From assembly GCA_964401685.1 (NCBI GenBank), contig CAYNZH010000050.1, forward strand, positions 1 to 11,030: 11,030 nucleotides of DNA, written 5' to 3'. Of this stretch, positions 1-7,230 are shown one piece after another. A program made the position numbers and the translations under genes. Each line of letters starts with the position of its first letter. The stretch's first letter is position 1. The notes under the pieces were generated by a model that worked only from the letters and a program-made list of their open reading frames with translations, did not search any database and was not told where the DNA came from. The stretch comes from DASRQK01 sp964401685. GTDB lineage: Bacteria > Bacteroidota > Bacteroidia > Sphingobacteriales > Sphingobacteriaceae.

Positions 1-2330
1 ACACCGGTCAGAACGAATAATTGTACGGGCATTGCGATTTTGTAAGCAAAATTTTCCAACCAATGATGCATAAACCACCAGGCGAGGGGAAATGCCAGGA
101 CTGTGGAAAGTAACACAGGTCCAACAAATGAAACCGACAGCAGCGAGACAATAGATCTGACTGATGCTCCCAGGACTTTCCGAATTCCGATTTCTTTTAC
201 TTTCCTTTCTATGGTATAAATGGCCAGGCCAAATACCCCTAATAAAGCGATCAGCATGCTGATGACACCGAAAAATACCAATTGTTGAAATTGCTTTTGT
301 TCAGCAAGATATTGCTCCCGGAGTTGGTCTTCCAGCCAATTTACCCTCGGGAGAATGCGGCCGGGGAAAAATTCGTTCCATAGGGTAGATATCGATGCAA
401 GCGCTTCTTGTTCTTTGCCCGTTTCGGCACGAAGCAACAGGACTCCCTGAAAATATGGGCTTTCAATATCGGAATTTGAAAAAGCCGCGACTGAAATGTT
501 TGCGATAGGATGTTTCAGGCTCGCCGCATGGAAATCTTGAATAATCCCCACTGCGGTGAAATTTAACTCGGATGCGACAACTGACTCGGAAAGGGATGTG
601 TCTAAGCCAAGATTTAGATTTTCTTCTCCGGACTCGGAGATCAGAATGTTGTTTGCAATCCGGTTGTTTGCATCCCCAGCATAATCAGAATTCAAGGGGC
701 GACCTTCTAATATTCGGAGACCGATTGTCTCTACAAAGTCAAAGTCGGCGGTGATGGCGATCAACACCTGGCTTTTGTCAGGATTATCGGGGTCTGCCGG
801 ATCTTTGAAAGGGTAAATATCGACCGAACCCACAAATGGACTCCATTGAGTTAGACTCGCTGAACGTATGCTGGGTTGCTGCAAGAGACTTTCCTTGAAT
901 ACCAGGCCTTTGCCCTCCCAGTTGGAGAAGTCCACGGTCAGCAAATTTTCCGGATCGTAACCCAGATCTTTGGTTTGCATGTAGCGAAGCTGCGCGCCAA
1001 TGGTTAACATACAGATAACTACAATCATCGCGATGCTAAACTGCAGGGTCACCAACCCTTTAGTAAAACCCGTATTCATGGGCAAGCTCAGCACGGACAA
1101 CTGCCTTTTCAACCCTTGTGAAACCTTTGTTTTCGATATAGCAAGAGCCGGAAATACGCTGCAAATCAATCCCAAAATTAACCAAGAAATAAATAGGCCA
1201 CTAAACAATTTGAGAGAATGATGGAAGCCCAACGTCAGTTTTTGATCTAAAAAGGTTTCAAACGCCGGAAGGCAGAGCATATACAGAATATACGCCAATA
1301 GGAGAGAGCTTGTGAAAAGCATCAGGCTTTCTGCACCCATTTGCAAGAAAAAATGCATGCGTTTGGCCCCAAGAACCTTGCGGACCCCAGATTCCAAGGT
1401 GCGTTTGACGGCATGCGCAAAGGTCAAATTGATATAATTGATGGAAATCAAAATTAGGATGAGCACGCCAATCCCGGTGAGCAGATAGAGGTCACGCATC
1501 GGTCCATCCCAGCCAGTAATGGTTCGCAGGTGTATATCTTTGACAGACTGTAAGGCAAACGTATTTGTCTGCTCCGTATCCGGTGAAATTTTTTGTTTAT
1601 ACCAGGTGTTGATTTTCGCCGTCAACGCTGCAGTATCGGTATCTGCCTTGATCAGCATATATTGATTGTCGAAACCACCGGCGCGATTAGGCTCAAAAAC
1701 AGGGATTTCAGGCGAGATTAAAATAGCATCGGCTTTGAGATGTGTGTTGTGAGGGAGATCATGAATAACCGCATGTATCAGATAGGGCTCTGGTTCACCA
1801 TATTCTGGAATGGTATAAAACGTCCTCCCCACCACATCTTCCCCATCAAATAAACGTTTGTGAATACTTTCGGTGATCGCCAGATTTTTGATGCCCGGTG
1901 CAATCTGTTTGGGATTTCCAACGATACTTTGGCTGTCAAATAGGTTGAAAAATCCGGTATCCGATTCGAGAATTGACAATTCGGCATAACGTCCGACCAG
2001 CGAATCCAGCATCAGTTTGGAACCAGAAAGTTCGGCGATATGTGTCTGCCCGATAACCTCCGGGAAATCGTCAGTCAGCACTTGTGCCATTCCCGTAGGT
2101 GCGCCGTTAATCGTGTTTTGCATGCTGTGTGGAGCGTGATAAGTCGTCTTAAAGCGGTATATTTCGTCCTTCTGTGTCCAATGCTGATCATAAGACAATT
2201 CGTCCAATACGCGGGTTCCGATCAGCATCACCACGGTCAGGCCCAAAGTAAGGCCAATCATATTGGTAACCGAGTAAGTGAGGTTACTACTGAGGGTCCG
2301 CCATGCCGTTTTGAAGTAATTTCTGATCAT
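1..2330 (-). CDS. FtsX/MacB-type ABC transporter permease, fourth of the array (3' end cut off by window edge)
   Basis: Reading the minus strand from the ATG at 2330 gives 776 uninterrupted codons to base 3, and the frame is still open at the window edge. By comparison with its neighbours about 25-30 C-terminal residues are missing. TM1 lies near residues 20-40 and is followed by the family's ELSYD motif (44-48). A first periplasmic MacB-type domain runs to about 275. TM helices lie near 281-302, 333-354, 373-397 and 426-446, a second periplasmic domain spans about 450-680 (with the conserved GIIQDFHAASL at 595-605), and a C-terminal FtsX unit begins near 684. The second coupling motif EIGIRKVLGA (713-722) is canonical, but the first is ESGVRKVLGA (313-322), with the usual Ile replaced by Ser. 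The start is supported by alignment of MIRNYFKTAW with the N-termini of the other permeases. It follows the previous gene by 59 bp. Role: inner-membrane subunit of an ABC system that needs a separate ATPase. Substrate unknown. Confidence 0.93.
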   Translation of the reverse strand, partial: MIRNYFKTAWRTLSSNLTYSVTNMIGLTLGLTVVMLIGTRVLDELSYDQHWTQKDEIYRFKTTYHAPHSMQNTINGAPTGMAQVLTDDFPEVIGQTHIAELSGSKLMLDSLVGRYAELSILESDTGFFNLFDSQSIVGNPKQIAPGIKNLAITESIHKRLFDGEDVVGRTFYTIPEYGEPEPYLIHAVIHDLPHNTHLKADAILISPEIPVFEPNRAGGFDNQYMLIKADTDTAALTAKINTWYKQKISPDTEQTNTFALQSVKDIHLRTITGWDGPMRDLYLLTGIGVLILILISINYINLTFAHAVKRTLESGVRKVLGAKRMHFFLQMGAESLMLFTSSLLLAYILYMLCLPAFETFLDQKLTLGFHHSLKLFSGLFISWLILGLICSVFPALAISKTKVSQGLKRQLSVLSLPMNTGFTKGLVTLQFSIAMIVVICMLTIGAQLRYMQTKDLGYDPENLLTVDFSNWEGKGLVFKESLLQQPSIRSASLTQWSPFVGSVDIYPFKDPADPDNPDKSQVLIAITADFDFVETIGLRILEGRPLNSDYAGDANNRIANNILISESGEENLNLGLDTSLSESVVASELNFTAVGIIQDFHAASLKHPIANISVAAFSNSDIESPYFQGVLLLRAETGKEQEALASISTLWNEFFPGRILPRVNWLEDQLREQYLAEQKQFQQLVFFGVISMLIALLGVFGLAIYTIERKVKEIGIRKVLGASVRSIVSLLSVSFVGPVLLSTVLAFPLAWWFMHHWLENFAYKIAMPVQLFVLTG

Positions 2331-2389
2331 AATTCATTATATTTTTGAAAAATCAATATTTTTTCGTATATTTCCTAGATAGGATCGTT
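2331..2389 (-). other. Intercistronic gap with weak inverted repeats
   Basis: This 59-bp A/T-rich gap lies between the third permease stop and the fourth permease start. It holds a 12-bp inverted repeat TCCTAGATAGGA (2373-2384) and an A/T-only-loop repeat GAAAAA...TTTTTC (2347-2365). Neither resembles a strong terminator. They could affect mRNA stability or partial attenuation, but no function can be assigned. Confidence 0.3.
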
Positions 2390-4744
2390 TTATTCATCCC
2401 TCAGCGAATCCACCGGATTGGCTACTGCGGCCCTCACCGCTTGCCAGCTCACGGTCACAAAGGTGATTGCAACTGCAGCCAGCACTGAAATGGCCAATAT
2501 CCACCAACTGACTTCGATACGATAGGGGTAGTTCTCAAGCCAACGTTTCATAAGCCACCAGGCTGTAGGAACTGCAACGAGGGCCGCCAGGAAAGTTAAC
2601 TTCAGGAAATTCCAATTGAATAAACTGGAAATATCCCACAAAGTGGCTCCTAGAACTTTCCGGATTCCGATCTCTTTGGTCTTATATTTTACGATGAGGG
2701 CGGAGATGCTAAATAATCCCAGACCGGAAATGAAGATAGCCAATATAGAGAAGAGATTGAATAATTGTGCCAAACTGCGTTCGTTTTCATACATCTGCTG
2801 AATCTGTTCATCTATAAAATGAAATTCAAAAGGTTCATCGGGCAGAATTTCTTTCCATACATTTTCAATCGCAGCCACGGTCTCCGGGATATTATGGCTG
2901 TCGATTCGCACATACGGCGATCCGGATGGCTCGTCAGAGAGGCTTAGAAATACCATAGGCCCTTCATTTTTAAAGGAGGTCATCCTAAAATCCTGGATGA
3001 TTCCTATTATTTTGCCCTGTAATCCTTTGGTGAGTATCGTGTCGATTGAATGTATCCCGAGTTTCTTGGCTGTACTTGCGGTAATGACATAATTGCTAGT
3101 AGTAGAAATTACAGAATCAGGGGAAAAATCACTACCGAACGTGGAGTCAAAGTAGCGTCCCATCTCGAGCTTTAGCTTCATGGTCTCCATGAAATCTAAA
3201 TCTGCATTTACAAATCCATAGTCAAATTTCTCCTCTGGATTATCGGGATTTATTCCGGAACCCTTGGCCTGATATCCTTTCCCCACTTGTGCATTAGCAA
3301 ATGACACATTAGAAACGGATGAAAGTTGTAATAGTTGTTGCTTTAATGCGTTTTGCCGTTCATATACGGGATTCAAAGCGATCAAATGGTTTGGTTCGAA
3401 ACCCATTGATCGATTGGTCATAAAATGCAGTTGCCGATGCATCACTAAGGTGGCTACGACCAGGATAATAGTCACAGCAGATTGGACTATAATAAGGGTC
3501 TTTCTCGGGCCGAATGTGAGCGTGATCTCTTGTAGTTTGTCCCTGACCATTTCCGTTGGTGTCCTACGCAGCAGAGTCATGACCGGGAAAATACTAGCAA
3601 ATAGGGCGCTTATAATAGCTAAAGCTATCAGGGAAAGAATGTTTGGTGAATTCCATAAATATCCTTCATAGGATGATATATGAAAAAATTGACTGAAATG
3701 AGGCCAGGCAAGAGCGCCTAGTACACATGCGCATACAATTGCAATGCAAAACATGGAAAAGGACTCAATAAACATTTGCACGGCTATTTGCATTTTATTT
3801 GCGCCCATTATCTGGCGGATTCCCAATTCTTTAAATTTCTCTATATACCTGGCCGTAAGCAAGTTTATATAGTTGATGCAGGAGATGATCAGGATAAGTG
3901 CAGCGAGTGCTACCAGGAGATATACAAATCTGATGTCATGTTGTATAGGTGCTAAATTAGAAATGTACGAGGAACGCAGATGGATATCGGTAAGCGGCAA
4001 AAACACAAAGCGACTTCGATCGCTCATTGCGTAGTTTTCCTTTAGAAATCGATGAGTCTTTTCACTAAAATCCTGAATGGATGTGCCTGCTTTCAATCGG
4101 ATATATTGCGCGCTTATCCGGTTGATGGTCGCATCTATCTTCCCTTTGTCTTGAGGGTGCTCGAGATAAAAGACTTCGGCTTGGAAATGCGTGTGCTGTG
4201 GAAGATCCTTTATGACTGCACCAACAATGGATTCGCTTCCGAACATCGATCCCACGGCATGACCCTCAGGAAACAATGCTTTAGCGGCACTTTCTGATAT
4301 GATAACGGCGTTCTCTGGATTCAGTGTCTGTATATTGCCCTCCAGCAAAGGAAGGTCAAAAACAGAGAAAAAGCTTTTATCTATGCGGGTACGCTTCGCA
4401 GAATAAGTATTGCCGTTGACTTGGAAAACATTCGACTCCCCTGTAAAGGGAGAAAACTCGGTTACTCCAAGGACCTCTGGAAATGCTTCCTTTAATGTTT
4501 CCCCTAATGCACGCGGAGCCATAGCAGTGAAACGTTCCACATCGGAGAGCTGATTTTCACTAACTATGCGGTAGATCTGTTCACTGTTTGGGATGTGTTT
4601 GTCAAATGACAACTCGTACCGAGCGTAAGCTACCGTCAGCAAGCAAATCGCTAAAGCTGTAGCCAGACCGAAAATGCTAATGATGGTGTAGCTTCGATCT
4701 CTTCTGAAACTTCGAAAAGCAGCTTTAAAATAGTTTTTGATCAT
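2390..4744 (-). CDS. FtsX/MacB-type ABC transporter permease, third of the array
   Basis: This 784-residue inner-membrane protein starts with ATG at 4744 (MIKNYFKAAF, the same N-terminal signature as its neighbours) and ends in TAA. TM1 is near residues 19-40, followed by ELSFD (44-48). The first periplasmic MacB-type domain extends to about 270. TM helices lie near 272-293, 327-345, 368-390 and 415-434, with a coupling motif ELGIRQIMGA at 306-315. The second periplasmic domain (about 440-655) carries GIIQDFRMTSF at 581-591. The terminal FtsX unit has TMs near 662-684, 714-732 and 746-765, with EIGIRKVLGA at 691-700. The tail SWQAVRAAVANPVDSLRDE is encoded by DNA identical to that of the preceding gene, although the two proteins are otherwise diverged. 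The gap to the preceding gene is 41 bp and to the next 59 bp. No nucleotide-binding domain is present, so it must pair with an ATPase made elsewhere. The family is clear; the substrate cannot be inferred. Confidence 0.96.
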   Translation of the reverse strand: MIKNYFKAAFRSFRRDRSYTIISIFGLATALAICLLTVAYARYELSFDKHIPNSEQIYRIVSENQLSDVERFTAMAPRALGETLKEAFPEVLGVTEFSPFTGESNVFQVNGNTYSAKRTRIDKSFFSVFDLPLLEGNIQTLNPENAVIISESAAKALFPEGHAVGSMFGSESIVGAVIKDLPQHTHFQAEVFYLEHPQDKGKIDATINRISAQYIRLKAGTSIQDFSEKTHRFLKENYAMSDRSRFVFLPLTDIHLRSSYISNLAPIQHDIRFVYLLVALAALILIISCINYINLLTARYIEKFKELGIRQIMGANKMQIAVQMFIESFSMFCIAIVCACVLGALAWPHFSQFFHISSYEGYLWNSPNILSLIALAIISALFASIFPVMTLLRRTPTEMVRDKLQEITLTFGPRKTLIIVQSAVTIILVVATLVMHRQLHFMTNRSMGFEPNHLIALNPVYERQNALKQQLLQLSSVSNVSFANAQVGKGYQAKGSGINPDNPEEKFDYGFVNADLDFMETMKLKLEMGRYFDSTFGSDFSPDSVISTTSNYVITASTAKKLGIHSIDTILTKGLQGKIIGIIQDFRMTSFKNEGPMVFLSLSDEPSGSPYVRIDSHNIPETVAAIENVWKEILPDEPFEFHFIDEQIQQMYENERSLAQLFNLFSILAIFISGLGLFSISALIVKYKTKEIGIRKVLGATLWDISSLFNWNFLKLTFLAALVAVPTAWWLMKRWLENYPYRIEVSWWILAISVLAAVAITFVTVSWQAVRAAVANPVDSLRDE
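2391..2457. repeat. 67-bp exact repeat, copy in third permease 3' end
   Basis: This stretch covers the last coding bases and two bases of the stop codon of the third permease gene. It is identical at all 67 positions to 4787-4853, including synonymous sites. Similarity stops abruptly at both edges. It encodes the shared tail TVSWQAVRAAVANPVDSLRDE. Confidence 0.9.
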
Positions 4745-4785
4745 CTGTTTTAATTTACATGATTAGAAAGTGGGTTATGAGCCCG

Positions 4786-7218
4786 CTATTCATCCCTCAG
4801 CGAATCCACCGGATTGGCTACTGCGGCCCTCACCGCTTGCCAGCTCACGGTCATCAACGCAATCAGCAGCACCGCCAGCCCAGCGCCGGCAAACATCCAC
4901 CATTGCAGCTCAATATGGTAGGCGTAATTCTGAAGCCATTTGTTCATGGCCCACCAGGCAGCAGGGGTAGCAACGACCACGGCGATCAGCACCAGCCGCA
5001 CAAAATCTCGCGATAACAGCGCTGTGATACCCTGCACGGAGGCACCCAGGACCTTACGAATGCCGATTTCTTTCACCCTTAGTTGGGTTGAAGAAATAAC
5101 CATCCCCAGCAGACCCAGGCAGGCGATCAGGATGCTTAGACCGCCAATCACCATACTGAAGGAGAGTGCCTTGCGGTCTTCCTTGTAGAGACGGTCAAAC
5201 TCTTCATCCAAAAAGGTATACGAAAATGCTTCATCCGGAAAGCGGGATTTCCAAATAGCTTCCGTATCGGCAATGGCCCGGCTGATCTGCCCTCCATACG
5301 CTTTGACTAGGAAGAGGTGCCCCATGAAGGGATCCAAAGAGATGATGACCGGATCAATTTTGTCACGAAGATTTTTATGATAAAAATCCTCCACAACGCC
5401 GATAACTACACCTCCATCGGAATGTGTCGGTATACCGCCTGAATAAGTCGTACCGATGACGGGCTCTTCCAGACCAAACTCCCGGACGGCTGTTTCGTTT
5501 AGGATGATATTGTTTTTATCCGAGACATTCGTTGGATCAAACCAACGCCCGGATTTGATCTTCAGGCCTGAAACCTTGATGTAGTCTTCATCAACCCAGA
5601 TATTGACCATGTCCGGTCCCGGCTCCAATGGCTCGTAGCCTCCCCACCTGATGTCAGATGGATAGACATTCCCATCATCCAACATCGAAACTCCATTTAC
5701 CTTAGATACCGCCATGACCGCACTACTGGCTAACAATTCTGTTTTTAGGGTTTGCAAGCTACTAGTCAACCGTCCTACAGCAGCGGGATCGTTAGCCCGG
5801 ACGACCTCTTTCGGTGAGGGTGCCAACACCGTAAATAGCTGTTCTTTCTGATATCCTGACACCTCCTTCTGTATGAAGGAGAATTGCCGGTGGATGACCA
5901 ATACGCCAATTAACATAAAAATAGCTAAAGTCAATTGGGCTCCTACCAGAACTCTACGGAAGCTCAAGCGGCTCATGCCGGATAAACCCTGATTTTTGAG
6001 CAAAACCACCGGTTTCAATCGAGTCAGAACCAGCGCCGGGTAAATCCCCGTCAACACGAGAACCAAACTGAAAATCCCACCTACCAGTAACCATAGCACC
6101 CCGTTACTCGGATCCAATCCAAAACTCCGTTCCGTGAAGCGATTAAAATGGGGCAGAGCGACGAAGGTCAGTAGGATGGCCAACGCAAGAGCCAACATCA
6201 CCGACAGCGCCGTTTCGGCGAGCACTTGAAGAAATAATTGTTTTTTGGCAGCACCTATGATCTTCCGAATTCCTATTTCTTTCAGTCTCACTCCGACACG
6301 GGCAATAGAAAGATTGACAAAATTGATCGAAGCCGTGATCAGCAGCAGTCCGGCGAGCAATGAGAATATCCGGATATTTTGGGGATTTCCTTTTGGGATC
6401 AATTGGTCATCCAGACTTTTCTGAAAATGAATGCCTGTCAGGGGGATAAAACGACTTACCTGAGAGGTTCCTGCTGTCCAAGGTTGATGTACATCAAAGA
6501 TAGCGGTGATATCTTTCTCCGCTTGCGAGATCTGCACGCCCGCGGTCATTTTGATAAATAATAATTGGGAATGCATGCCCCAATACGATAAATCTCGTTC
6601 GTTGTTTAGTGTAATATGGTTGGTTATCAGTATATCTTGCTGAAAAGAAGAATTTGGAGGGATATCCGCGATCACGCCTGCCACCTGATGTGGTACCGAA
6701 TCAATAAGAACGGTCTGAGAGAGTGCAGATGCCGTACCAAAGTACTGTCTTGCCTTCGATGCAGTGAGTAGTATGCTGTAAGGAGTTCGCTCAAATGCTG
6801 AAACACTACCTTCCAATACCTCATAATCAAAGATTTTGGTCCAGTTACTATCTACATACAGCGCGTTTTTCTCATGAAATTTATGATCATTTGCTTCAAA
6901 CACGGATCTACTATAAAAGGAGGGTTGAGCCACAGCAATCATTTCCACGCCCGGAACAGTCTGCTGTATGGCCTCGATCGCTGGATAAGGACTGAAAACA
7001 CTATAGCCCATATCAATCCGGTTTGTATCTAGCCTTCCCAGCAAGTGGATTTGATCCGCATGCTGATGGTAGCTGTCATAACTGCGTTCATTCTGCACCC
7101 ACATCAGGATCAAGATGGCAGCAGCCATCGCCACAGCCAAACCGCTGATATTCAGCCATGCGGTGCTATTGTTTTGCCTGAGATTGCGCCAAGCGGCTTT
7201 GATGTTATTTTTGAACAT
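4786..7218 (-). CDS. FtsX/MacB-type ABC transporter permease, second of the array
   Basis: This is an 810-residue double-MacB permease starting with ATG at 7218 (MFKNNIKAAWRNL) and ending in TAG. TM1 lies near residues 22-42, followed by a variant of the post-TM1 motif, ERSYD (44-48), where the others have ELS(F/Y)D. The first periplasmic domain runs to about 280. TM helices lie near 282-304, 336-355, 374-397 and 424-443, with EIGIRKIIGA (314-323) after TM2. The second periplasmic domain (about 450-685) contains GVVEDFYHKNL at 607-617. The last FtsX unit has TMs near 688-709, 739-756 and 772-792, with EIGIRKVLGA at 717-726. The start is only 12 bp beyond the stop of the preceding permease gene, the strongest sign of co-transcription in the window. 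The final 67 bp up to the stop codon match the next permease gene exactly. It is expected to act in the inner membrane with an unlinked ATPase. Substrate unknown. Confidence 0.96.
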   Translation of the reverse strand: MFKNNIKAAWRNLRQNNSTAWLNISGLAVAMAAAILILMWVQNERSYDSYHQHADQIHLLGRLDTNRIDMGYSVFSPYPAIEAIQQTVPGVEMIAVAQPSFYSRSVFEANDHKFHEKNALYVDSNWTKIFDYEVLEGSVSAFERTPYSILLTASKARQYFGTASALSQTVLIDSVPHQVAGVIADIPPNSSFQQDILITNHITLNNERDLSYWGMHSQLLFIKMTAGVQISQAEKDITAIFDVHQPWTAGTSQVSRFIPLTGIHFQKSLDDQLIPKGNPQNIRIFSLLAGLLLITASINFVNLSIARVGVRLKEIGIRKIIGAAKKQLFLQVLAETALSVMLALALAILLTFVALPHFNRFTERSFGLDPSNGVLWLLVGGIFSLVLVLTGIYPALVLTRLKPVVLLKNQGLSGMSRLSFRRVLVGAQLTLAIFMLIGVLVIHRQFSFIQKEVSGYQKEQLFTVLAPSPKEVVRANDPAAVGRLTSSLQTLKTELLASSAVMAVSKVNGVSMLDDGNVYPSDIRWGGYEPLEPGPDMVNIWVDEDYIKVSGLKIKSGRWFDPTNVSDKNNIILNETAVREFGLEEPVIGTTYSGGIPTHSDGGVVIGVVEDFYHKNLRDKIDPVIISLDPFMGHLFLVKAYGGQISRAIADTEAIWKSRFPDEAFSYTFLDEEFDRLYKEDRKALSFSMVIGGLSILIACLGLLGMVISSTQLRVKEIGIRKVLGASVQGITALLSRDFVRLVLIAVVVATPAAWWAMNKWLQNYAYHIELQWWMFAGAGLAVLLIALMTVSWQAVRAAVANPVDSLRDE
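4787..4853. repeat. 67-bp exact repeat, copy in second permease 3' end
   Basis: This is the partner of 2391-2457, in the same relative position and orientation at the end of the second permease gene. The stop codons differ only in the third base (TAG here, TAA there), which marks one edge of the identity. Confidence 0.9.
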
Positions 7219-7230
7219 AATTTTCTATTA

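Noticed and set aside
2040..2348. Plus-strand ORF of 102 codons opposite the fourth permease
   Set aside because: It is antisense to a well-supported gene, shows no domain or membrane pattern, and has composition expected of a shadow frame.
2373..2384. TCCTAGATAGGA inverted repeat as a transcription terminator
   Set aside because: The stem is only 5 bp with a 2-base loop and no following T-run on the minus strand, so it is too weak to call a terminator.
2391..4853. The 67-bp direct repeats as insertion-sequence ends or attachment sites
   Set aside because: Both copies are in-frame coding sequence at homologous positions of paralogous genes, and the DNA between them is simply one permease gene with no transposase or integrase.
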